A DNA stretch of 6,160 bases from an uncultured archaeon (GCA_902385765.1 CABMGU010000042.1:1-6160); one strand, 5' to 3'. Shown: positions 1 through 5,311, counted from the stretch's first letter. The notes: generated by a model from the sequence alone, not told the origin. Numbers and translations are program-made.

Positions 1-405
1 CAGGGTGTTGCTGAAACAACTACCCAGAATTGTGATCCTGGAGAAACGACTTTCCAGTGCTGCGGCAGGGCGGGCTTGTCAAGGTTGAATCTTCCTGTTC
101 GTGTGCTTGGTGTTGTTCAGGGCGCGTGTGAGAAGCCTGAGACGAGTTATCCGACAGGCACAGCTTCTGTGCGTGGTTATTCAACGTGCTGTTCTTATGA
201 AACGTGGCGCCAGTCTCCTATGGGTTACTCTCAAAGCACTGCTCAGACCGTGAATGGTTATTGCGATGAGCTGGAAACCCCAAGTCAGTGCTGCATCAGG
301 ACTGCGTCTATGTCTGCAAAGTATCCTGTTAAGTTGCTGGGTACTAGGATGGGCGTCTGCCAGCAGAGCGTTCCAGAAAGGAGTTATCCTGTTTGGATTC
401 CTTAA
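1..405 (+). CDS. Cysteine-rich repeat protein, 3' end of a gene (5' end outside window)
   Basis: The frame is open from base 1 to a TAA at 403-405, giving 134 residues. It enters from the left, so the true start is outside; the TTG at 76 is only an internal codon. There are ten cysteines, three as CC pairs. Two copies of one module are visible with identical cysteine spacing: C11-x8-CC20/21-x21-C43 and C88-x8-CC97/98-x21-C120, a period of 77 residues. Each copy reads CDxxET..QCCxR, then PV(R/K)(V/L)LG, GxC and SYP. A further CC (63/64) lies in the linker. There is no membrane helix in the visible part. Paired cysteines with Thr/Ser/Gly-rich linkers suggest an exported, disulphide-stabilised surface protein; a metal-binding role is possible but lacks the usual CxxC spacing. 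I do not recognise the family. The gene is convergent with the PAC2 homologue. Confidence 0.8.
   Translation, partial: QGVAETTTQNCDPGETTFQCCGRAGLSRLNLPVRVLGVVQGACEKPETSYPTGTASVRGYSTCCSYETWRQSPMGYSQSTAQTVNGYCDELETPSQCCIRTASMSAKYPVKLLGTRMGVCQQSVPERSYPVWIP
28..153 (+). repeat. Cysteine-module copy A (protein-level repeat)
   Basis: Residues 10-51 of the cysteine-rich protein run from NCDPGET through QCC and PVRVLG to SYP. They align with the copy at 259-390 without a gap from the first cysteine to the fourth. One two-residue insertion in the other copy follows the last cysteine. The repeat is clear in protein but diverged in DNA, so it is an old duplication. Confidence 0.75.
259..390 (+). repeat. 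Cysteine-module copy B (protein-level repeat)
   Basis: Residues 87-130 run from YCDELET through QCC and PVKLLG to SYP, and form the second copy of the module. All four cysteines and the PV(R/K)xLG and SYP elements are kept. The protein ends four residues after this module, so the module is C-terminal, and more copies may lie upstream of the window. Confidence 0.75.
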
Positions 406-419
406 TTTTTTTTAGTTTT
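406..419 (+). terminator. T-run terminator of the cysteine-rich gene
   Basis: Eight T directly follow the TAA stop, then AG and four more T. No hairpin precedes them. This is the usual form of intrinsic termination in archaea, and the gene faces a convergent neighbour here. Confidence 0.6.
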
Positions 420-452
420 CTTCCTGTTTTCGCCGACCAAAAATAATGTTAG

Positions 453-458
453 AAAAAA
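453..458 (-). terminator. T-run terminator of the PAC2-family gene
   Basis: Read on the minus strand, six T begin one base after the TAA stop of the PAC2 homologue, within the 54-bp convergent gap. No hairpin is present. The run is short, so this is less certain than the opposing eight-T run. Confidence 0.45.
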
Positions 459-459
459 T

Positions 460-1203
460 TTAACCTACGTACGTGATGTCTTTCTTTTCTTTCAGTTCTT
501 TTGCTTTCTGCGACTGTTCGAGCATTGTTCTTAGTTTTTTCTCGAACTCTACTGCTTGTTTGAGCAGTGGCTGGTAGTCTACCTTTAGCCCGAGATATTT
601 GTCTAATAGTTCTATTGTTTTTGCTGCTGCTTTTGAGTCTGGCAGGTTGCTGTGCGTTTCTGCGAATAATGAGCATACATCAAGTCCTTTTGGAGGCGCC
701 TTCAAGAGGAGTGCGCTTGTTACTCCTACAATTATTCCTTCTCCAAGGCTTTCTATTCCTATTTTCTCGAATTTTTTCTTGTGTGCCGGGTTTGATGTGT
801 AGAAGAATCCTCTGCTTGTTTCTAGTTCTTCCTGGCTTCCGACTCCTTCAAGCGTGATTATTTCTTTTGCGCCTACCTGTCTTGCGATGTCCATTACTAT
901 GTCTGCTGCTTTCCATTCCATCCCTGTTGCTGGCGCAATGCTGTGGATTATGACAAGGTCATATTTTTTGTTGTAGTATATGCCTATCGTGTCTATCAGT
1001 TTGTTTGCGTGTATGGCTATTGTCGGCTGTCCTTGTTCAAACCAGTATTTTCCTATCTGTTCGCATTTTAAGTGGTCTATCAGGAATCCTGTTGCTATGG
1101 TGCTTACCAGTCCGAATCCTGGAAATCCTTCAAGAATTGTTGATGCTTTTGGTTTTCTCGTTAGTTCGCCGTATATCTCCTCTTTTTGCATACTTGCTAA
1201 CAT
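460..1203 (-). CDS. PAC2-family protein (archaeal proteasome assembly chaperone homologue)
   Basis: The 247-residue protein is close to the usual length of archaeal PAC2 proteins. Recognisable family elements are EGFPGFGLVS (25-34), HSIAPATG (87-94), LEGVGS (118-123), GIIVGVTSALLL (156-167) and LFAETHSNLPDSKAA (179-193). A charged, probably helical tail (about 212-241) follows and ends in ITYVG. In archaea, PAC2 homologues (PbaA/PbaB type) help assemble or bind the cytosolic 20S proteasome; that role here is inferred from the family. No signal peptide or membrane helix is seen. The start at 1203 has AGGT five bases upstream and a TATA-like box about 35 bases upstream. A second ATG at 1189-1191 (Met5) would suit a leaderless transcript from a nearer ATTTAAAC box (1213-1220). 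The gene stands alone, divergent from the mini-protein gene. Confidence 0.88.
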   Translation of the reverse strand: MLASMQKEEIYGELTRKPKASTILEGFPGFGLVSTIATGFLIDHLKCEQIGKYWFEQGQPTIAIHANKLIDTIGIYYNKKYDLVIIHSIAPATGMEWKAADIVMDIARQVGAKEIITLEGVGSQEELETSRGFFYTSNPAHKKKFEKIGIESLGEGIIVGVTSALLLKAPPKGLDVCSLFAETHSNLPDSKAAAKTIELLDKYLGLKVDYQPLLKQAVEFEKKLRTMLEQSQKAKELKEKKDITYVG

Positions 1204-1234
1204 ATGTTACCTGTTTAAATAGGTTTGCAAAAAT

Positions 1235-1242
1235 TATTTATA
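1235..1242. promoter_or_regulatory. Shared TATA box of a divergent promoter
   Basis: TATTTATA reads TATAAATA on the other strand, so one site can serve both divergent genes. Rightward, preceded by the A-rich GCAAAAAT, it predicts a start near 1265, which puts the SD site and ATG of the mini-protein inside a 13-nt leader. Leftward it predicts a start near 1212, about 9 nt before the PAC2 ATG. A second leftward box, ATTTAAAC at 1213-1220, may be used instead for the PAC2 gene. Confidence 0.5.
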
Positions 1243-1267
1243 CGTCATTTGTAATTAAGCATGAAAA

Positions 1268-1274
1268 AGGTGAT
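1268..1274 (+). promoter_or_regulatory. Shine-Dalgarno site deciding the mini-protein start
   Basis: AGGTGAT matches the archaeal anti-SD sequence (AUCACCU) over all seven bases and lies three bases before the ATG at 1278. It selects this frame over the ATG at 1261, which opens a 57-codon frame but lies upstream of the predicted transcription start. Confidence 0.65.
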
Positions 1275-1277
1275 AAA

Positions 1278-1748
1278 ATGCAACTTGGTGCTTTTGCTTG
1301 GGTTATGTTGGTGTTTGTTGCTATTCTTTGTATTGGTTTGCTTGGAGGCAGTCTTACTGGCGAGGCATCCGGCACTATTATTCCGTTTACTAATGGCACT
1401 GTTCTTAGCGTTGTGGCTGCAGTGCTATGTATAGGAGTGCTGATTATTGCAGGTTTTAAAAAAAGTAAAGAAAAAAAAATTTATTTGAAGGTTTTCTTTT
1501 CAAGCACAGTCATTACTGCATCGTCTATGCGGGAACATTCCGGTTCTTTATTTACAAGTCTAAGGAACATTGCGCGCTCGTACATGTTTTTTTCGCTTAG
1601 CCATTTGCTGAATCTGTACGCGAGTCCTTCTTCGACCTCGACGCTTCCGACAAAGCTGGCAAGATTTGCCGGGTCCTTGACTTCCGGCGGAACCGAAGCT
1701 GCTAAAGTTAGGTATTTTCTGTCTTTCTTGAATTTTTCGAGAACATAA
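1278..1748 (+). CDS. Two-helix membrane mini-protein; frame runs on antisense to the next gene
   Basis: Only the first 67 codons (1278-1478) look like a real protein. They encode a membrane helix (about 4-24), a Gly/Thr-rich loop (25-43) with an NGT sequon at 40-42, a second helix (44-60) and a lysine-rich end, KKSKEKK. Both helices carry a similar block, VAILCIGLL and AAVLCIGVL, suggesting an internal duplication. The strong SD site and TATA box support the start. After KKSKEKK the frame continues for 89 codons, entirely antisense to the well-supported gene ending at 1481, and that tail has no protein-like features. One base fewer in the A9 run (1471-1479) would give a 69-residue protein ending in FI at the TGA at 1486-1488. 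A homopolymer sequencing error, slippage or genuine run-on could explain this. The function is unknown. Confidence 0.5.
   Translation: MQLGAFAWVMLVFVAILCIGLLGGSLTGEASGTIIPFTNGTVLSVVAAVLCIGVLIIAGFKKSKEKKIYLKVFFSSTVITASSMREHSGSLFTSLRNIARSYMFFSLSHLLNLYASPSSTSTLPTKLARFAGSLTSGGTEAAKVRYFLSFLNFSRT
1458..1479 (-). terminator. Double T-run terminator of the three-gene operon
   Basis: Read on the minus strand, a run of nine T starts two bases after the TAA at 1481-1483, and a run of seven T follows six bases later. There is no hairpin, as is usual for archaea. The same bases encode the lysine codons of the plus-strand mini-protein, so they serve both strands. Confidence 0.7.
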
Positions 1749-2854
1749 TCTCCGCCTTCTTTTCCGCTAAAAATTCCATTTTTGTCATTGTCCAAGCTGG
1801 CTGCAAATTGTATTCTTTGGTAAGGGTCGGTTCTTGATTCGTGTTTGCAGATTTGCTCAAACCTGTTGGCTCCGGTTCCCTCAAATCCGTACTTGACTGG
1901 AACGTCAACTGCTTTGTACTTGCCCTGTGTTGGGTTTGGTGATGCTGGTGCTTTAGGCGCTTGTGGTTTTTGTGCCTGTTCAGCTTTCTTTCTTAGCTTA
2001 TCGATGAATGCTATGGTTTCTGTCAGGCTTTTTCCTTCCAGTTCTTTTCTAATCAGGGTTGCTATTGCTTTTTCCTGTCCTGTGGCTGCAAGGACTGGCA
2101 GGCTGTAGCTTAATTGCTTTTCGCCTGGGAATGTGGTGGCGTATCCTCTAGCAATGTCTGCCAGGGTTACAATTCCGTCATTGTCAGTGTCCAGCGTGGC
2201 TGCCAGAAGGACTTTTCCGAACTCGTCAAGTGTTTGTCCGTCCTTTTCTTCTACTGTCTTGCAGTACTCATCAAACGCTTTTCTGTCTTTGATTGTGTAT
2301 GCTATCTTGACTTGTGCAGCAGGAACAAGGTCTGTATTTTCTGTGCATCTTGCATCTTTGATGAACTCGATTTTCTGTTGCAGGTTGCTGTCTTTTACTG
2401 CTTTGTTTACAAGCTCTTCTATTGCTTCTTTTTGGCTCTCTTCAGCGTATATGGTTTCAGTGTAATTGAGCTTGAATTCCTCGCCCTTGATTGCTTCAAA
2501 GGCATTTGCCAAATCATCCAAAGTGGCTTTTCCTTCATTTGGTGTTTTGCTGATTTTTACTGCCAATTGTATTTGCTCGAAATAGTCTAATGGTGTTTCT
2601 TTGCTTTGTGCTATGCCGCATAAGTAATCGAATGCTTCCTGGTTTTCAGCAGTGTAGCCGACTGGAATTTCTGTTGCAACTGCATTCTCTTCAATTTGCG
2701 GCTTTGGCTGTTCTTTTGGCTCAACCGGTGTGCTTATTGGTGTTTCAGGTACTAATGGCTGTGTTCTCGTTGGTGGATTGTAAGGTCCTGCGCTTACGCA
2801 GCCTATTGCCTGCATTAATGCTCCTGCTAATGTCATTTTTATTGTGTTTCTCAT
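1481..2854 (-). CDS. Exported, possibly lipid-anchored protein with three EF-hand-like modules
   Basis: The 457-residue protein opens with a short signal-like segment, MRNTIK then MTLAGALMQAIG, followed by Cys19. AIGC could be a weak lipobox (Ala at -3 is unusual), or cleavage may follow VSA (20-22). A Pro/Glu-rich linker (24-64) leads to three modules of about 105 residues: 65-169, 184-289 and 320-425. A second linker, rich in Pro, Ala and Gln (291-310), precedes the third. Each module has a cysteine after an aromatic-led helix (C79, C198, C336) and a 12-residue loop. Loop 2 (222-233, DTDNDG...D) and loop 3 (355-366, DNDKNG...E) fit the EF-hand calcium pattern; loop 1 (103-114) keeps the shape but has lost the acidic ligands. 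I infer an extracytoplasmic calcium-binding protein. The start lies one base past the previous stop, with GGGGG eight bases upstream, so translation is coupled. The family is not recognised. Confidence 0.88.
   Translation of the reverse strand: MRNTIKMTLAGALMQAIGCVSAGPYNPPTRTQPLVPETPISTPVEPKEQPKPQIEENAVATEIPVGYTAENQEAFDYLCGIAQSKETPLDYFEQIQLAVKISKTPNEGKATLDDLANAFEAIKGEEFKLNYTETIYAEESQKEAIEELVNKAVKDSNLQQKIEFIKDARCTENTDLVPAAQVKIAYTIKDRKAFDEYCKTVEEKDGQTLDEFGKVLLAATLDTDNDGIVTLADIARGYATTFPGEKQLSYSLPVLAATGQEKAIATLIRKELEGKSLTETIAFIDKLRKKAEQAQKPQAPKAPASPNPTQGKYKAVDVPVKYGFEGTGANRFEQICKHESRTDPYQRIQFAASLDNDKNGIFSGKEGGDYVLEKFKKDRKYLTLAASVPPEVKDPANLASFVGSVEVEEGLAYRFSKWLSEKNMYERAMFLRLVNKEPECSRIDDAVMTVLEKKTFK
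1580..1897 (-). repeat. EF-hand-like module 3 (canonical loop)
   Basis: About residues 320-425. The loop at bases 1757-1792 encodes DNDKNGIFSGKE, with ligands at 1, 3 and 5, Gly at 6 and Glu at 12. The entry segment, VKYGF...NRFEQIC, repeats the pattern of modules 1 and 2. The C-terminal half is more diverged and its boundary is approximate. Confidence 0.65.
1988..2305 (-). repeat. EF-hand-like module 2 (canonical loop)
   Basis: Residues 184-289. The loop at bases 2156-2191 encodes DTDNDGIVTLAD, with Asp at 1, 3, 5 and 12, Gly at 6 and a hydrophobic residue at 8, as in calcium-binding EF-hands. The module shares its entry helix with cysteine and its exit helix with module 1. Confidence 0.75.
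2348..2662 (-). repeat. EF-hand-like module 1 (loop degenerate)
   Basis: Residues 65-169 of the exported protein. The module starts VGYTAENQEAFDYLC, parallel to IAYTIKDRKAFDEYC in module 2. Its loop, KTPNEGKATLDD, aligns position by position with the canonical loop of module 2 but lacks aspartates at positions 1 and 3. It ends QQKIEFIKDAR, matching TETIAFIDKLR of module 2. Confidence 0.65.
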
Positions 2855-2855
2855 T

Positions 2856-4496
2856 TTATCTTCCCCCGTATTTCTTTAGTTCTTCTTCTATTTTTGTTTT
2901 TGTAATCATTCCATTTTCATTTTTTAGTGATTCGATGAATTCTGCGCGCTTTTCCGGGTCTCCGGATGGCAGAAGTGCCTTGTTTTCAAGCAGTTTGTAC
3001 AGTCCGTCTGCGCCTTCTTCAACTATTCCGCTTGTATGTATTTGGTGTTTTCCTCTTTGTTTTGAGTTGGCCCATACAGTTAGGCGTCCTTTTGCGTCTG
3101 ATGCGTATCCGTATGAAGGTGTTTCCTCAATGACTGGAACGTATTGTATTTTGTTTTCAACTGTTTCTGCTTTTGCGTCTTCTTTTACTGTTTTTTCTAT
3201 GTTCGGTGAGCTTTTTCCAAAGTATGAGGCTGCCGTGAATATTAATCCCGCGACTGCACCAGCGGCTGCCACACATGCTGCGGTATAAATCTTGCTTTTT
3301 AGTGAATTTTTATCGCTGATGTAATCTGAAATTATTCTTTTGACTTCTTCCGCTTTTCCGGCTGCTCCGTTGACTGCTATTGTAACTTCTCCTACTTTGT
3401 CTCCGACGCCTATTATTCTTTCACTTAGAAACTCTGATGCTTCTACTATTGCGCGTCTGTTTTTTTGTCCTTGTATTGTTACTGCTTTTCTGACTTCGCC
3501 TACTCTGTCTGTTATTTCTCCTTTTACTCCGTCTACGGCTGTTTTTACGTTTCCTACTTCTGTTTTTACTTCTCCTAATTTATTTCCAATTGCAGTTCCT
3601 TGTGCTGTTATTTCTGCTTTGTTTGCGTCTACTGCGTTTTTGATTGTTTGTCCGTGTGTGTTTACTGCGCTTAGGACTTCGTTTTCTTTTGCAATTATTG
3701 CTTGTCCTTGTTCGTTTACTTTTCCTGCTATTGCTGCGCCTTGTGCGTCTACTGCAGTCTTGATTTCATTTCCTTTTCTAAAAATAACGTCTCCTAATGC
3801 ATTTCCCCATCTGTCAACTGCGCCTGTTATTGCTTGTCCTTGTGTTTTGAATTCATTTTCAACAGCATTTACTGCGCCTTTTACTTCTCCTGAAACGGCA
3901 ACGTTTCTGTCCCCTTGCTTTTTAACTTCTCTTGTGATTGCTTCGCCTTGTTCTGTAACTTCTAATGTTGCATCTTCTATCGCTTTCTTGGCGCCCTGTC
4001 CTTGTTCAGCTATTTCGTCCGCGATTATTTCTGTTTGTGCGCCTATTGCGCTGACAATGTCAGCTCCTTGTTCGTTTATTGCGTTTCTGACATTTCTTGC
4101 TGCGTCTTTGTATGATTGTTTTAGTGCTTCATTTGCATATGCTATTCTTTGCCCTTGCCCGTTTACCGCGTCTACGATTTTGCTGCCTTGTTCAGTGGCT
4201 GTTTTTCCAGCGTCTCCTAATGCGCGTGTCATTTCCGGAATTGTGTTTGTTAGAAGTGTTTCGTATCTTTGGCTGGTTTGGTCGAGTTTTCCCTGCAGTT
4301 CTGCGCGTGCCCTTTCCAAGTCCTCAACCCTTCTTTGCAGGTCTGCTTTTGAGGGTTGTCCATTGCCGTTTGCTGCCTTGACGAGCTTTTCAGCTCCTCT
4401 GAGAACTTTTTCTGCTGTGTTTCCTTCGTCTTTAGGTTGACCTACATTAACGATTTGAATTACTTTCTTGTCTTTTGCGGATATTCCGTTTCTCAT
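2856..4496 (-). CDS. Long coiled-coil protein with a single membrane helix and C-terminal domain
   Basis: Read from the ATG at 4494-4496, the protein has 546 residues. A TTG at 4518-4520 would add eight, but it overlaps the predicted TATA box (4521-4528), whose start would fall near 4500, so I prefer a near-leaderless ATG. The charged N-terminus has no signal peptide. Residues about 50-85 are a conventional coiled coil. Residues about 102-345 are an Ala/Val/Ile-rich helical repeat marked by EQG, AQG or TQG, spaced by 11 or 18 residues. One membrane helix (about 403-426) follows, then a Lys/Glu-rich linker and a domain of about 85 residues ending in an EF-hand-like NENGMIT loop. An N-in topology would put the coil in the cytoplasm and the end domain outside; this is inferred. 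No family is recognised. It lies downstream of the anchor-protein gene and is coupled to the EF-hand gene. Confidence 0.88.
   Translation of the reverse strand: MRNGISAKDKKVIQIVNVGQPKDEGNTAEKVLRGAEKLVKAANGNGQPSKADLQRRVEDLERARAELQGKLDQTSQRYETLLTNTIPEMTRALGDAGKTATEQGSKIVDAVNGQGQRIAYANEALKQSYKDAARNVRNAINEQGADIVSAIGAQTEIIADEIAEQGQGAKKAIEDATLEVTEQGEAITREVKKQGDRNVAVSGEVKGAVNAVENEFKTQGQAITGAVDRWGNALGDVIFRKGNEIKTAVDAQGAAIAGKVNEQGQAIIAKENEVLSAVNTHGQTIKNAVDANKAEITAQGTAIGNKLGEVKTEVGNVKTAVDGVKGEITDRVGEVRKAVTIQGQKNRRAIVEASEFLSERIIGVGDKVGEVTIAVNGAAGKAEEVKRIISDYISDKNSLKSKIYTAACVAAAGAVAGLIFTAASYFGKSSPNIEKTVKEDAKAETVENKIQYVPVIEETPSYGYASDAKGRLTVWANSKQRGKHQIHTSGIVEEGADGLYKLLENKALLPSGDPEKRAEFIESLKNENGMITKTKIEEELKKYGGR
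2859..2867 (-). promoter_or_regulatory. Shine-Dalgarno site inside the upstream gene's last codons
   Basis: The minus-strand bases GGGGGAAGA encode the final Gly-Gly-Arg of the coiled-coil protein. The G-run also lies eight bases before the ATG of the EF-hand protein at 2854. With only one base between stop and start, this points to translational coupling. Confidence 0.5.
3465..4193 (-). repeat. Hendecad (11/18-residue) coiled-coil repeat region
   Basis: Numbering from the preferred ATG, the Gln (or equivalent) of the repeated xQG motif falls at 103, 114, 143, 154, 165, 183, 194, 220, 252, 263, 281 (His), 292 (Asn), 299 and 342. Most steps are 11 or 18 (11+7); longer steps such as 29 are sums of these. 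Typical units read V-N/D-x-Q-G-x-x-I-x-x-x. An 11-residue period fits a right-handed or nearly straight coiled coil. Confidence 0.75.
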
Positions 4497-4520
4497 TTTG
4501 TATCTTTTATCCTCAATCAA

Positions 4521-4535
4521 TATTTAAACCTTTCT
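4521..4535 (-). promoter_or_regulatory. BRE/TATA promoter of the coiled-coil gene
   Basis: Read on the minus strand, GAAAGGTTTAAATA combines a purine-rich BRE-like element with a TATA box at 4521-4528. It shares GAAAGGTTTA with the promoter at 5334-5347. A start about 26 bases downstream falls near 4500, just before the ATG at 4496. No T-run separates this gene from the one upstream, so it may also be read from the upstream promoter. Confidence 0.6.
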
Positions 4536-4541
4536 ATATTT

Positions 4542-4556
4542 CACTACTCTAAAGTG
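4542..4556. promoter_or_regulatory. Candidate operator palindrome CACT-N7-AGTG
   Basis: CACT and AGTG arms with a seven-base spacer lie 13 bases upstream of the TATA box of the coiled-coil gene, beside the stop codon of the preceding gene. A similar palindrome sits at a similar place in the next promoter. The four-base arms are short, so chance is possible. Confidence 0.3.
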
Positions 4557-4557
4557 G

Positions 4558-5298
4558 TTATCTCCTGAGCCTTTTGGCGTCCCAGACGGCTCTACAGCGG
4601 GCCTGTTCGCATTGGCGCTTGTACAGGTCTGTTTTGTATGCGGCGTCTGCAGACATTCTTGTCAGATCGCTTAGTTTTCCTGCAGCCTGGTATTCTGCTC
4701 TGGCTGCGCTTACTGCATCCTGATATGCTTTATCCGGGTCTGTCGGATTGAACGCGAAGCTTGGCGGGTCAAGGTCCAGGTCGAAGATTTTTCTGATTTC
4801 TTCCGGGGTTTTCCCTTTGATTTCTTCTATCTTGCTTGCGACTTCATCCTCGTTGATTATCCTCAGGTTTGGATAGTCTTCTGTTACGTTTGTTTTGTTG
4901 AAAATCTGGAGCATTTCGTATTTTGTGAACATTCTGTCTCCTATTTGGCACTTGTGTGCTTTTCTGAGAGGCAGAACGAGATAATTGAAAAAGTCGTGGC
5001 CTGTGTTTAGGTCGCTGAATTTGTAAAATACGTCTTGTTTTATTTTTCCTTCTGGTTTGAAGTGGCAGATTTGGTCGCCTTTTGCGTCGATTATTGTTTC
5101 AACAGAATCTTCCTGTGCTATTTGTTCCAGTGTGTTCTTTTGTTTTGGCGCCTCTTTCTGTTCGTCTTCTGAGTTCTTGTCTGCAAGATAACGATAGAAA
5201 CTGCAGCCTCCGCTGCCTACAAAATATGAGCCTATTACAAATACGCCTAAGCCCGCCAAATATGGTCCGTATTTCTTTATCTTGTCAATTAATCCCAT
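4558..5298 (-). CDS. Membrane-anchored protein of unknown function, first gene of the block
   Basis: From the ATG at 5296-5298 the protein has 246 residues. A GTG at 5305-5307 would add three, but it lies within the Shine-Dalgarno site GAGGGTG, so the ATG is chosen. The N-terminus is basic (MGLIDKIKKY), followed by one hydrophobic segment (about 11-30) ending SGGC32. This is most simply a membrane anchor with the rest outside; SGGC is a poor lipobox. A charged linker (38-58) precedes a mixed alpha/beta-looking region (about 65-180), then a proline-rich stretch (DPPSFAFNPTDPD, 177-189) and an Ala-rich helix to the end, with C230 and C235 near a very basic C-terminus. Other cysteines are C78 and C117. 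I recognise no family. It has its own promoter, and no terminator follows, so it probably begins the three-gene operon. Confidence 0.85.
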   Translation of the reverse strand: MGLIDKIKKYGPYLAGLGVFVIGSYFVGSGGCSFYRYLADKNSEDEQKEAPKQKNTLEQIAQEDSVETIIDAKGDQICHFKPEGKIKQDVFYKFSDLNTGHDFFNYLVLPLRKAHKCQIGDRMFTKYEMLQIFNKTNVTEDYPNLRIINEDEVASKIEEIKGKTPEEIRKIFDLDLDPPSFAFNPTDPDKAYQDAVSAARAEYQAAGKLSDLTRMSADAAYKTDLYKRQCEQARCRAVWDAKRLRR

Positions 5299-5304
5299 TT
5301 TCTG

Positions 5305-5311
5305 CACCCTC
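5305..5311 (-). promoter_or_regulatory. Shine-Dalgarno site of the anchor-protein gene
   Basis: GAGGGTG on the minus strand lies six bases before the ATG at 5298. It contains the GTG that could otherwise be taken as the start codon, and so favours the ATG. Confidence 0.6.

Noticed and set aside
76..405. A start codon (TTG) for the cysteine-rich protein inside the window
   Set aside because: The frame is open back to base 1 and the first cysteine module begins before base 76, so the TTG would cut the repeat.
1005..1277. Long upstream extension of the mini-protein frame
   Set aside because: It is antisense to the PAC2 gene and precedes the TATA box and SD site that fix the start at 1278.
1261..1434. 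57-codon hydrophobic frame starting ATG at 1261
   Set aside because: It lies upstream of the predicted transcription start, has no SD site and is the shifted image of a hydrophobic coding sequence.
2114..3288. Two further plus-strand frames of 158 and 232 codons
   Set aside because: They are antisense to the EF-hand and coiled-coil genes, rich in Cys, Phe and Leu, and lack initiation signals.
3465..4193. CRISPR-like or DNA tandem repeats on the basis of recurring TTGTCCTTG-type words
   Set aside because: The words are irregularly spaced and diverged, and are explained by the protein-level xQG repeat.
3340..4440. 366-codon open frame on the plus strand
   Set aside because: It is the mirror of the repetitive Ala/Val/Gln/Gly coding sequence on the minus strand; its own composition is Ser/Thr/Pro/Cys-rich without domains, promoter or SD site.
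5203..5268. Lipoprotein signal at SGGC32 of the anchor protein
   Set aside because: There is no Leu/Val/Ile at -3 and the segment is as long as a membrane-spanning anchor, so a plain anchor is simpler.
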